Positions 7,391 to 14,513 are shown, numbered from the stretch's first letter. The stretch: DNA of 21,755 nt from an uncultured Tessaracoccus sp. (GCF_947286155.1 NZ_CAMYPD010000042.1:1-21755), one strand, 5' to 3'. The notes: a model not told the origin generated them from the letters alone. A program made the numbers and translations.

Positions 7391-7431
7391 CGGTGGTTGA
7401 GTAGCGCCCGAAGGGCGCGTATCGAAACCAC
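7391..7431 (+). repeat. REP-like palindromic unit, copy d (most complete)
   Basis: Starts CGGTGGTTGAGTAG and ends CGTATCGAAACCAC, with a perfect GCGCCC-GAA-GGGCGC hairpin at its centre and imperfectly complementary outer arms (GTGGTT with AACCAC). It ends 13 bases before the stop of the minus-strand oxidoreductase, so it may also terminate one or both convergent genes. I have seen the same GGTTGAGTAG/CGTATCGAAACC theme in other actinobacterial genomes, but cannot check copy number here. Confidence 0.72.
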
Positions 7432-7444
7432 ACCCGAGCCCGAC

Positions 7445-8521
7445 TCACCGACGGCTGAGCACCCAGCTTTTCACACCCGCGCGCACGCGGCGGGTCAGCG
7501 GGAGCGCGCGCCCGTCGCGTCGCACACCGATCAGCGTTTCCGCAAGCCACAGCCCAGAGGCCGTACCGTTCATCAACTCGCCGCGACCGTTGCCGCGCGC
7601 GTAATATCCCCCGGGGATCGCGGAGGCCCCGACGACGGGGCGGCCGTGGTCGGAGGGGTCGATCGCAAGCTGCCCGCTGGCCACGATTTCCGCGCCCTGG
7701 CTCGCCAGATCGTCCTCCAGCTCCGTCCTTGCCGCATCGATACCACTGGGCGTCGACTTCCGACCCACCACCAGTTGGGTGTCCTCGTCGGGGCGGATCA
7801 GCCAGGCTGGCCCGTCGGCACGCAGCTCTACCCACCCGACGGGTTCCGCCAGCCGCGCGGTCACCGTCGGAATCCATTGGGCCGGGCTCACGCGCGCCAC
7901 ACGCCCCCACGGGGAGATGCCGAGGGTGTCCACGCACGCGACGGCCTTCAACGCCCCCGGCTCGCGCGCCCAGGCGAGGTTGTTGCGGTACGCGACGGCG
8001 GTCACGCCCTCCGAGCGGCGGATGTGCGTGGTGGTGACGCCGTACAGCACCTGCGCCCCGGCGTCCAAGCACTGCTGATGCAGCGCCGTCGCATACTCGA
8101 GCGGGTCCACCGCCAGCGCCGGCGACGTGAGCGCCCGCTCGGCGACGTCGACCTCCGCCCCAGCGCGTGAAAAGAGCTGCGCGAGCTGCTGCAGTTGCAT
8201 GAACGGCACGTCGCCCAGGGAACGGTCGACGAACCCCAACGCCCGCCCCTCGACGCCGGCCTCAGTGATGACCTGCCGGATGAACCCAGTGCCGTGCACG
8301 TTGCGGGCGATGTGCTCGATGGTGACGTCGTCGCCGTATTCGCTGCGCATACCGGCGACGGTGGACGCGTGGCCGGCGGCGGCCACGCCGTGCCCGATGG
8401 CGGCGCTACGGTGTTCCATGTTCGGATCGAGTACCACGACGTCGAACCCCTCGCGCGCGAGTGTTCGGGCGGCGGTGAGGCCGGCCACAGTCGCCCCAAG
8501 TACCACAACGTCATGGATCAT
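7445..8521 (-). CDS. FAD-dependent oxidoreductase, DAO (D-amino-acid oxidase-like) family
   Basis: A 358-residue flavoprotein. The N-terminal beta-alpha-beta fold is IHDVVVLGATVAGLTAARTLA, ending in an acidic residue (VVVLD) for FAD ribose binding. PLEYATALHQQCLDAGAQVLYG is the region where DAO enzymes bind the rest of FAD, and the C-terminal HGRPVVGASAIPGGYYARGNGRGELMNGTASG resembles the closing FAD-contact segment. Oddity: the usual GxGxxG reads G-A-T-V-A-G, with Thr for the second glycine. ATG 8521 was chosen because AAGGTGGAG lies just upstream; an in-frame GTG at 8530 would add three residues and has a poorer site. It is divergent from a flavin reductase-like gene, with 55 bases between. 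The substrate is unknown, and amine, amino acid or sarcosine-type substrates are all possible. Confidence 0.82.
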   Translation of the reverse strand: MIHDVVVLGATVAGLTAARTLAREGFDVVVLDPNMEHRSAAIGHGVAAAGHASTVAGMRSEYGDDVTIEHIARNVHGTGFIRQVITEAGVEGRALGFVDRSLGDVPFMQLQQLAQLFSRAGAEVDVAERALTSPALAVDPLEYATALHQQCLDAGAQVLYGVTTTHIRRSEGVTAVAYRNNLAWAREPGALKAVACVDTLGISPWGRVARVSPAQWIPTVTARLAEPVGWVELRADGPAWLIRPDEDTQLVVGRKSTPSGIDAARTELEDDLASQGAEIVASGQLAIDPSDHGRPVVGASAIPGGYYARGNGRGELMNGTASGLWLAETLIGVRRDGRALPLTRRVRAGVKSWVLSRR

Positions 8522-8576
8522 GCTCTCCACCTTACTCGCAAGCGCTAGGATTCCCGGCGTCTACCGAGGAGGATCA

Positions 8577-9074
8577 TTGTCTGCGCTCGAGCAGGATTTT
8601 CGCGACGCCATGTCGCGCGTGTCCGCACCCGTCGCGGTAGTAACGGCGCTCGTCGACGGCGTCCCACAAGGCACGACGGTGTCCGCGTTCGCGTCGCTGT
8701 CGTTGACTCCACCAATGGTCATCGTCGCGCTCGACAACCGGGGCGCAATGCGCGACCACGTCGCCGCTGCCGGCCACCTCGGGCTCAACATTCTGGCGGG
8801 CGACCAGGCCGACCTCGGAGCCAGGTTCGCCTCGCCGTGCGACCGGTTCGAGGGCGTCGAGTGGGAGCTCGCCGACGGGGTGCCCCGCCTCGCAGGCATC
8901 GCGGCGTTCGTGCGGTGCGACGGCGTCCAGTTTCTGCCGGGCGGCGACCACACCGTCGTGCTCGGCACTGCCGCGGAAGCGCGCTCGTACAAGGAGGAGT
9001 CCTTGTCGTACCACCTTCGGGCGTTCCATTCGGTACCTGCACGCCTGCCGCTGCCCACCGCCGAGCCGCGCTAG
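8577..9074 (+). CDS. flavin reductase-like FMN-binding protein
   Basis: A 165-residue protein of the flavin_reduct/HpaC type: a split-barrel domain that binds FMN and usually reduces it with NAD(P)H for a partner monooxygenase. Signatures are FRDAMSRVSAPVAVVTA, then GTTVSAFASLSLTPPMVIVAL, the flavin-phosphate loop, and NILAGDQADLGARFA, a conserved substrate-side helix. The start is TTG 8577, 4 bases after a strong GAGGAGG (8566-8572); the frame is open upstream inside the antisense oxidoreductase, but no homology extends there. It has no monooxygenase neighbour. Its divergent partner is a FAD oxidoreductase, which may or may not be functionally linked. It ends 48 bases before sdaA, with no terminator. 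Confidence 0.85.
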   Translation: MSALEQDFRDAMSRVSAPVAVVTALVDGVPQGTTVSAFASLSLTPPMVIVALDNRGAMRDHVAAAGHLGLNILAGDQADLGARFASPCDRFEGVEWELADGVPRLAGIAAFVRCDGVQFLPGGDHTVVLGTAAEARSYKEESLSYHLRAFHSVPARLPLPTAEPR

Positions 9075-9110
9075 GCCGCGCATCCCGCCACGGTGTGGGG
9101 CCTAGGCCGG

Positions 9111-9125
9111 TACAGTAGCCGTGTG
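9111..9125 (+). promoter_or_regulatory. putative -10 box for a leaderless sdaA transcript
   Basis: TACAGT at 9111-9116 is followed by 6 bases and then GTG 9123. No Shine-Dalgarno lies between. The arrangement resembles that upstream of pmt (TACACT, 7 bases, GTG). Confidence 0.45.
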
Positions 9126-10532
9126 ACCACCGCCGTTCAGTTGTCGTCCGCCACGCGCGTAGCGGACATGTTCAAAATCGGCATCGGGCCGTCGTCGTCG
9201 CACACCGTCGGGCCCATGCGCGCCGCCGCGTTGTTTGCCGAGCGCCTCCACGGCCTACCGGTGGCGCGGGTCACGGCTCGCTTGTGCGGCAGCCTCGGCT
9301 CCACCGGCCGAGGCCACATGACCGACCGCGCTGTGCTGCTCGGCCTGCAAGGCTATGACCCGCAAACCGTGCCCGCGGACATCGTCGCCGACTGTCTGCG
9401 CCTGATCGAAGAGCGTGGACATATCAACATCTGCGGCGCCGAGGTGCCGCTCGACTTTGAGCGCGACATCATCTTCGAACCCCGCACCATCCTCCCCTTC
9501 CACGTCAACGGCCTCGTCTTCAACGCCTACGACGCCGCCGGCAACGAGCTCGCCCACGGCACCTACTTCTCCACCGGGGGCGGGTTCGTGAGTGAGCAGG
9601 TCGACGACGGACACGTCGTGAGCCTCGACGCGCAGCCCGCCGACGCGATTCCCGAGCCGTTCCAGTACAACAACGCCGGCACGCTGCTGCGCCTGTGCGA
9701 GGTAGAGGGGCTCTCGATTTCCGACGTTGCGCGCGCCAACAACGGCGACGGTGACGAGCTCGACGCCTATCTCGACCTCATCCACCGCACAATGAACGAA
9801 TGCATCGAGGCCGGCATGTCCGCGACGGGCATCCTCCCCGGTGGGCTGAACGTGCCCCGTCGGGCCCGACGCCTGAAGGAGCAGCTGATGAGCCGCGACG
9901 GGGAACGCGGGCCCAGCTGGCAGTCGTCGAATGACCCGATGGCGGGCATCGACTGGGTGAATCTCTACGCCCTGGCGGTGAACGAGCAGAACGCTGCGGG
10001 GCAGCGAGTTGTGACTGCCCCGACGAACGGCGCCGCCGGCGTGATCCCCGCCGTCTTGCGATACTACGAGCGATTCGTTCCGGGCGCTGACCGCGACGGC
10101 ATCCGGCGTTTCCTGCTGGCCGCTGCCACCGTCGGCTCCATCATCAAGGCGAACGCCTCGATCGCTGGCGCTGAAGTGGGTTGTCAGGGCGAGGTTGGGT
10201 CGGCGTCAGCCATGGCGGCCGCTGGCCTCGCCGAGGCGCTGGGCGGCTCCCCGCTGCAGGTCGAAAATGCCGCCGAGATCGCGATGGAGCACTCGCTGGG
10301 GCTCACCTGCGACCCGGTGGCCGGCCTGGTGCAGATTCCCTGCATCGAGCGCAACGCCATCGCCGCGGTGAAGGCCATCAATGCGGCACGCATGGCGATG
10401 TGGAGCGACGGCCGCCACCAGGTTCCGCTCGACACTGCCATCAAAACGATGCGCGACACCGGCCGCGACATGCTCAGCAAGTACAAAGAAACTTCCGAAG
10501 GCGGCCTGGCTGTCAACGTCATCGAGTGCTGA
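9123..10532 (+). CDS. sdaA: L-serine ammonia-lyase, iron-sulfur dependent, single chain
   Basis: A 469-residue one-chain enzyme that deaminates L-serine to pyruvate and ammonia using a [4Fe-4S] cluster. The N-terminal beta domain starts with FKIGIGPSSSHTVGPMRAA, a family signature. The alpha domain has cluster cysteines at 354 (GCQGEVGSAS), 396 (LTCDPVAG) and 407 (QIPCIERN); the 42- and 11-residue spacings equal those of the structurally known Legionella enzyme. The last residue is Cys469 (VNVIEC), matching the C-terminal cysteine reported to reach the cluster in that structure. A GTG at 9093 would extend the protein by ten residues through the putative -10 box, so I chose GTG 9123. tRNA-Ala follows on the same strand. 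Confidence 0.95.
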   Translation: MTTAVQLSSATRVADMFKIGIGPSSSHTVGPMRAAALFAERLHGLPVARVTARLCGSLGSTGRGHMTDRAVLLGLQGYDPQTVPADIVADCLRLIEERGHINICGAEVPLDFERDIIFEPRTILPFHVNGLVFNAYDAAGNELAHGTYFSTGGGFVSEQVDDGHVVSLDAQPADAIPEPFQYNNAGTLLRLCEVEGLSISDVARANNGDGDELDAYLDLIHRTMNECIEAGMSATGILPGGLNVPRRARRLKEQLMSRDGERGPSWQSSNDPMAGIDWVNLYALAVNEQNAAGQRVVTAPTNGAAGVIPAVLRYYERFVPGADRDGIRRFLLAAATVGSIIKANASIAGAEVGCQGEVGSASAMAAAGLAEALGGSPLQVENAAEIAMEHSLGLTCDPVAGLVQIPCIERNAIAAVKAINAARMAMWSDGRHQVPLDTAIKTMRDTGRDMLSKYKETSEGGLAVNVIEC

Positions 10533-10542
10533 CCCACCCCGG

Positions 10543-10572
10543 TTGGTCCGCCACGTGAGCGCGTGGTAAATT
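10543..10572 (+). promoter_or_regulatory. putative tRNA-Ala promoter
   Basis: TTGGTC (10543-10548), an 18-base spacer, then TAAATT (10567-10572), 12 bases before the tRNA. A small CCACG/CGTGG hairpin in the spacer could end sdaA transcription. Confidence 0.45.
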
Positions 10573-10584
10573 AGCTCTTCGCCT

Positions 10585-10657
10585 GGGGCTATGGCGCAGT
10601 TGGTAGCGCGTCTCGTTCGCAATGAGAAGGTCAGGGGTTCGAATCCCCTTAGCTCCA
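10585..10657 (+). tRNA. tRNA-Ala (anticodon CGC)
   Basis: A complete 73-base cloverleaf. The acceptor stem GGGGCTA pairs with TAGCTCC and includes the G3-U70 wobble that identifies alanine tRNA. The D stem is GCGC/GCGC. The anticodon stem TCTCG/TGAGA closes loop TTCGCAA, so the anticodon is CGC (codon GCG). The T arm is AGGGG-TTCGAAT-CCCCT and the discriminator is A. CCA is not encoded. The accessory region begins directly after it, and tRNA 3' ends are common integration sites. Confidence 0.97.
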
Positions 10658-10930
10658 CTCCACGCACAAGGCTCGGACCTTTGCCATCATCGGCGGTTTC
10701 GGTTCGGGCCTTGTTGCCGTCTTGAACCCAGCGATGAGGGCATTGGTGTTGGTCTCGGGGTCGAGGAGCATCTCGAAGGATCCGTTGTTCTGGACTCGGA
10801 GTTGCTCGTCTTCGTCAATGTAGATCCTAGTGAAGAACGCTTGGTTGCGGAGGCACCGGTTGGCGTTGTCGCAGCGTGCGTAGACCTCGGCGCAGTTGGC
10901 GAGCACGTTGAGGGCTTCACCGAGGTGGGC
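10649..10930 (-). pseudogene. C-terminal stub of a large serine recombinase
   Basis: Only the last roughly 90 codons remain. The frame runs in from about 10930 without a start or catalytic domain and reads LNVLANCAEVYARC, then RCLRNQAFFTRIYIDEDEQL. The pattern of ALYARA-type segment, x-x-LNQAxFxxIYID and an acidic cluster is that of the C-terminal end of large serine recombinases (phage and integrative-element integrases of actinobacteria). The N-terminal resolvase domain with the catalytic serine is absent. The TAA stop is supplied by bases 10649-10651 inside the tRNA-Ala acceptor stem, so the recombinase end abuts the tRNA exactly. I infer an ancient integration at or near this tRNA followed by deletion of most of the integrase. 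Confidence 0.62.
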
Positions 10931-10995
10931 TCGAGTGCACGCAGGAAATGTCAGTGGTGGCCGTCAGACTGAAGTCAGCTCAGAGAGGAGAAAGC

Positions 10996-11752
10996 GTGAT
11001 CGAAGCAGCCAAAGCTCTACCCGGGCTCATCAAGGACTGGAAGACCAACCGTGATCTGATCTACCAACATGTCGGATGCGTCGCCGGACTCTTGACGATC
11101 GCCGCGTACGTTCACGAGCAACGCCCCAGTGAGGTTCTCGCTGACCTGTTCACCGTGGCCGGGGTGCCGAGTGCCGGGGACTGGCTCGAGTCTAACCTCC
11201 CACCGTTCCTTGCTCAGCCAGATGCTCCAGTCAAGTCACACCCTCATACAGGTGGCAGGTGTTGCCGTGCTTCTCATGCTCGTGATGCCGTTCTTCAACG
11301 CACGACGGAACGAGCCTCATGTCGATTTTCAGGCTGCAGGCCTGTTCGGTGCACGAGCAGGAGTACGACCTGGATTCTCCTGGTGATCGCTGTGCAGCTC
11401 GGATCATTGCAGTGGGGCATCGAGTGGTTGCGCTCCACGAGCTTGATTCTCGGGGCGATCGCGGCATTCGGTTTGGTCACCTTGCTCGTCGTGTATGCGG
11501 TTGCCCGGAAACTTGAAATGCAGGACCTGCTTGCGCCTGTTGGACGTGGCCTTTGGTGGCTGATCGCCCGCGGCAGTGCTTGTTCTCACCATGGCCGTCT
11601 TCGCCTTAGTCTTCGTTGTCATCGGTCCAGCACTCGGCCTCGGCATGTGGCTGTTCTCCACCGAGTCAGATGCCCACTATGAAACCCAGCGAAGGGTCGC
11701 CCAGAGACGGGCAGAACGAGAAGTCCCCACCGGTGCCACCCCAACTCCATGA
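10996..11752 (+). pseudogene. multi-frameshifted integral membrane protein gene
   Basis: Start GTG 10996 has an excellent AGAGGAG (10984-10990) and begins VIEAAKALPGLIKDWKTN. Coding character then jumps between frames: frame of the start to about 11235; next frame for SHTLIQVAGVAVLLMLVMPF and HVDFQAAGLFGARAG to about 11375; back to the first frame for TWILLVIAVQLGSLQWGIEW and LVTLLVVYAVARKLEMQDLL to about 11570; then the second frame for VLVLTMAVFALVFVVIGPAL and a charged tail ending at TGA 11750-11752. The joined product would be about 250 residues with four or five membrane segments and a basic cytoplasmic tail. I do not recognise the family. Three shifts in 750 bases argue for a decayed gene rather than programmed frameshifting. 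Confidence 0.6.
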
Positions 11753-11773
11753 GAAGTGCACCACCGGCGCGCC

Positions 11774-11801
11774 TTGACTGTGCTGCCGTCCTGTGTATTA
11801 T
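11774..11801 (+). promoter_or_regulatory. promoter of the TetR-DoxX operon
   Basis: TTGACT (11774-11779), a 16-base spacer and TATTAT (11796-11801): five of six consensus bases in each box. It is one of the strongest-looking promoters in the window and runs straight into the operator at 11801-11825. Confidence 0.7.
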
Positions 11802-11825
11802 GAACGTGTTCAGTGAACATGTTCA
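11801..11825 (+). promoter_or_regulatory. tandem palindromic operator for the adjacent TetR regulator
   Basis: Two 12-base sites, TGAACGTGTTCA (11801-11812) and TGAACATGTTCA (11814-11825), lie one base apart. The second is a perfect palindrome; both have TGAAC/GTTCA arms. They overlap the last base of the -10 box and the start of transcription, and end 10 bases before the regulator's GTG. Position and symmetry point to autorepression by the TetR protein. Confidence 0.75.
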
Positions 11826-11835
11826 GGAGGTGCAA

Positions 11836-12429
11836 GTGGTCACTGCTAGGACTGAGGCACGTCAGACGACGCGCCGCGCCGTGCTGCAGGCCGCGGCCCG
11901 GCTGTTCGAGGAGCGCGGGTTCCTCGCGACGACCGTGCGCGACATCGCCCGAGAAGCCGATGTGAGTGTCGGGACCGTCATGGCAGCTGGCGACAAGGAA
12001 GCTCTACTTGTTGAACTCTTCGACGGCCTCATCGAGGAGCGCCAGCAGCTCACTGACACGCAAGTCCTCAGTGGCAACGTCGGGTGCGGTGCGGACACAG
12101 TAACCGTGGTGGAACCCTTCGTGGTGCTATTCGAAGAGCGTCGTGCCCTCGCCCAGGCCTATGCCTCGGTTCTGGTGAGCGGACGGCATTCCTCTGTGGT
12201 TTTCACGGGCCTCGCGCGGCGGCTGATCGCTGCGTTCGAACAGCTTATGAACACCTGCGGATGCTCAGGGCCGATGGGAGCCCGCGGGCGCGCCGAAGCG
12301 CTCCACGCGGCGTACATCGGAAGCCTGTTCATCTGGTCGGCAACCCCGGAAAGATCCGCATCGGAGTTCCTGGCTCAGCTTCGCGAGGTTTTCGCGGCGA
12401 TCTGCCACCATGAGGGAGGCGACTCATGA
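11836..12429 (+). CDS. TetR family regulator, likely autorepressor of the DoxX operon
   Basis: A 197-residue protein. Residues about 10-57 form the helix-turn-helix: TTRRAVLQAAARLFEERGF, then TVRDIAREADVSVGTVMAAGDKEALL. The recognition-helix end has VMAAGDKEALL in place of the usual YxHFxxKxxLl, a variant seen in one TetR subgroup. GTG 11836 was chosen because AGGAGG lies 5-6 bases upstream; the open frame further upstream runs through the promoter and operator. The stop overlaps the doxX-like start by 4 bases (ATGA), so the two are coupled. The tandem TGAAC-NN-GTTCA sites directly upstream suggest self-regulation. Effector unknown. Confidence 0.9.
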   Translation: MVTARTEARQTTRRAVLQAAARLFEERGFLATTVRDIAREADVSVGTVMAAGDKEALLVELFDGLIEERQQLTDTQVLSGNVGCGADTVTVVEPFVVLFEERRALAQAYASVLVSGRHSSVVFTGLARRLIAAFEQLMNTCGCSGPMGARGRAEALHAAYIGSLFIWSATPERSASEFLAQLREVFAAICHHEGGDS

Positions 12430-12782
12430 TCTTGCTGCCATCTTGGTGGGTGCCACCAGCACTTCTGGCCGCCGTCCTCCTTGTAGATGTCGCACTGTCG
12501 ATCCGGCCGGTCCATTTTATCCGGGACTGTCTCCACAGTGTTCGCTTCCCCGAGGAGTGGTGGTGGGCCCTGCTCGTCGTCAAGACGCTTGCGGCAGCCG
12601 GGCTCATCGCGGGCATCTGGATCCCCGGGCTCGCCTTCGCAGCGAACAACGGGGTGATCGCTTACTTCCTGTGCGCAGCAGCAGCTCACATCCGAGCAGG
12701 AGCGACAGGATCGGCTTTCAGGATCAACTGCTTGGGGATGCTGGCGCTATCCTGCGCCATCCTGGCGTTGAGCACCCTCTAG
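12426..12782 (+). CDS. DoxX-like small membrane protein
   Basis: A 118-residue protein with four hydrophobic segments: LLAAVLLVDVALS; the ALLVVKTLAAAGLIAGIWIP segment; LAFAANNGVIAYFLCAAAAH; and the last helix CLGMLALSCAILALSTL. The FPEEWWWALLVVKTLAAAGL core and the AHIRAG loop fit the DoxX/DoxX_2 family. Family members are membrane proteins linked to redox or thiosulfate metabolism in a few cases, but most, including this type, have no assigned role. SD GGGAGG lies 6 bases before ATG 12426. It is cotranscribed with the TetR gene, a common pairing. The stop is 42 bases from the convergent MFS stop. Confidence 0.75.
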   Translation: MILLPSWWVPPALLAAVLLVDVALSIRPVHFIRDCLHSVRFPEEWWWALLVVKTLAAAGLIAGIWIPGLAFAANNGVIAYFLCAAAAHIRAGATGSAFRINCLGMLALSCAILALSTL

Positions 12783-12824
12783 CTGTCTTGGTCGAAGACA
12801 TTGGTTGACGGCATGCCAGACCTA

Positions 12825-14093
12825 TCACGATTCACCCTCGTCTGAGTTCGAGGCACCTTGCGACAGTGCCCAGATTGCAACACCAAGGACCAACACGACA
12901 GCCCCACAGCTCAGGGCGACCACGTGTTGCGCGCTGGCGTAGTCAGCGGCCCTGTTGGGAGCTCCAGCGGCAACCAGGTCGGCTATCGTTTGGTCGGGAA
13001 TGCGGCGCCGCACAAGGATGGTCAGCAGTGCTGAGTAGCAGGCCACCGACAGGGCTTCGGATCCGATGCGGGCGAAGTTCAGCAGCCCGGCAGCGCTGCC
13101 CGACGAGTGGCTCGGCACCCGGGCCAGGGCTTCTCCATCGACCACGCCGAGAGGAAGCCCGAACCCGAGCCCGATCAGCACTAGAGCTGGCACAACCGCC
13201 CACACGGAATTACCCGGGGCAAGCGCCAGCATCGCGACCGAACCGGCCGTCAGGCAACCAATGGATGTGGCCAGGACCGGACCGATGCCGATTCGATGGC
13301 GCTTCATGACCGAGACGGCGGCACTCGGAGACAGGATGACAGGAAGAGTCGCGACGAGCATCATCACTCCGGCCTGTCCTGCGTTCCAGCCGTGGATCGC
13401 GCTGAATGCCGCGGGAAGGTAGGTCAGGAAGGTCACAAACCCTACCGAAGCCGTGATCGGCACCAGTGTCATCGCCGCGAACCCGCGGTTGGTCAGCAGA
13501 CTGACGTTGAGCAGGCGGCGCGCTCCGTCGTGTTCAACCTGCACTGCGGGGATCCCTCTCGACATTGCTAATGACACGGCCAAGACGATGGCTGGCAGCC
13601 AGAATGCTGCGCGCCAGCCAAACGCCTGTGTAACCAGGCCGCACAGCGTTGGGCCGAGCGCCAGGCCTAGCCCGTTGATGGTGCCGAACAGTGCGAACGC
13701 CTTGGCCCGGGTGGCTCCTTCCCAAGCCAGCGACAGGATCGACGTTGCGCTAGTCAAGACGGCAGCCGCGCCCACTCCAGCCATGACTCGGGCACCGTCC
13801 AGCAGTAACAGCGTCGGCGCGAGGGCGCTGCCGATAGAGGCCAGCAGGACGATGGCGACTCCAGCGCGGAAGACCCGGTGGTGCCCGGCGCGGTCGGCGA
13901 ACCCGCCCCACAGCAGGGCACAGAGGGCGAAGGCGACGTTGAAACCGTTAACGACCCACTGCAGCGGACCCGGACTGGATCCTAGGTCGGCCGCGATGCG
14001 CGGCAGTGCCACTGCTGTGTCGGCGATCGAGAGCGGGATCACAAGTTGCGCCGACAGGATTGCCGGCAGAGCCCAGCGTGTTGGTGTGGTCAT
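12825..14093 (-). CDS. MFS transporter, drug:H+ antiporter type
   Basis: A 422-residue polytopic membrane protein with about twelve hydrophobic segments. Motif A between helices 2 and 3 is GGFADRAGHHRVF (about residues 63-75). The antiporter motif C in helix 5 reads INGLGLALGPTLCG. The N-terminal half resembles DHA2/QacA-type exporters (ADTAVALPRIAADLG and LQWVVNGFNVAFA, as in the D1-type signature), though the length suits a 12-helix protein rather than the 14-helix DHA2 group. ATG 14091-14093 has GGAAGGG upstream. It is divergent from an ArsR-type regulator with two shared operators, so regulated efflux of a toxic compound is the natural inference. The substrate is not predictable. Confidence 0.88.
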   Translation of the reverse strand: MTTPTRWALPAILSAQLVIPLSIADTAVALPRIAADLGSSPGPLQWVVNGFNVAFALCALLWGGFADRAGHHRVFRAGVAIVLLASIGSALAPTLLLLDGARVMAGVGAAAVLTSATSILSLAWEGATRAKAFALFGTINGLGLALGPTLCGLVTQAFGWRAAFWLPAIVLAVSLAMSRGIPAVQVEHDGARRLLNVSLLTNRGFAAMTLVPITASVGFVTFLTYLPAAFSAIHGWNAGQAGVMMLVATLPVILSPSAAVSVMKRHRIGIGPVLATSIGCLTAGSVAMLALAPGNSVWAVVPALVLIGLGFGLPLGVVDGEALARVPSHSSGSAAGLLNFARIGSEALSVACYSALLTILVRRRIPDQTIADLVAAGAPNRAADYASAQHVVALSCGAVVLVLGVAIWALSQGASNSDEGES

Positions 14094-14105
14094 GACACCC
14101 TTCCA

Positions 14106-14167
14106 TAGGTACGATCAATATCGAACCTAATATGCGGGATCAATTGGTACGATGTCAACCGAACCTA
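14106..14167. promoter_or_regulatory. double operator and promoter between the MFS and ArsR genes
   Basis: Two 24-base sites share both ends: TAGGTACGAT-N6-CGAACCTA at 14106-14129 and TTGGTACGAT-N6-CGAACCTA at 14144-14167. Each is a near palindrome. A minus-strand promoter TTGACA (14158-14153), 18 bases, CATATT (14134-14129) reading toward the MFS gene has its -35 inside the second site and its -10 touching the first. Occupancy by the ArsR protein would therefore block the MFS promoter and probably its own. Confidence 0.75.
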
Positions 14168-14186
14168 TCGAAAGGTGGTGAGAGTC

Positions 14187-14513
14187 GTGCCGGACGAAGA
14201 AGGGCACCCCAGCGTCACCGAAATGAACCTGCCCGACGTACTGACGGCCCTCAACGATCCATTGCGGCGGCAAGTCGTCAACACACTCATCGCCGAGCCC
14301 GACGGGACCGAGCGCACCTGCGCGAGTTTTGGCCTCGGAGTGTCGAAGTCGACCCTCACCCATCACTTTCGCGTGCTGCGTGAATCTGGTCTGGTGCGTC
14401 AGGTTGATCGAGGAAACTCCCGCAAAGTCTCCCTGCGCCGCGATGAACTCAACCAGCGTTTCCCGGGCCTGTTGGATCTGCTTGGACGCGAGGAATCTTC
14501 GAGGGCCGAGTAG
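14187..14513 (+). CDS. ArsR family winged-helix repressor
   Basis: A 108-residue regulator. LTALNDPLRRQVVNTLIAE opens the ArsR winged-helix domain; GVSKSTLTHHFRVLRESGLVRQVDRGNSRKVSLRRDEL is recognition helix plus wing. The single cysteine and lack of an ELCVCDL-type metal site argue against metal sensing; related proteins beside MFS pumps respond to organic compounds or redox. GTG 14187 was chosen because AAAGGTGG (14171-14178) is 8 bases upstream; GTG codons at 14175 and 14178 fall inside that sequence. The gene is divergent from the MFS transporter and shares two near-identical operators with it. Confidence 0.88.
   Translation: MPDEEGHPSVTEMNLPDVLTALNDPLRRQVVNTLIAEPDGTERTCASFGLGVSKSTLTHHFRVLRESGLVRQVDRGNSRKVSLRRDELNQRFPGLLDLLGREESSRAE

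Noticed and set aside
7150..7431. CRISPR array from regularly repeated motifs
   Set aside because: Units are in both orientations, unevenly spaced and palindromic, with no uniform spacers and no cas genes.
8127..8576. N-terminal extension of the flavin reductase
   Set aside because: Antisense to the FAD oxidoreductase; the family fold begins at TTG 8577 next to a strong GAGGAGG.
10948..10995. Earlier GTG start for the frameshifted membrane gene
   Set aside because: No ribosome-binding site; GTG 10996 has AGAGGAG at ideal spacing.
11340..11580. Programmed ribosomal frameshifting in the membrane gene
   Set aside because: Three shifts in both directions and no visible slippery run with a downstream structure; decay or sequence error is simpler.
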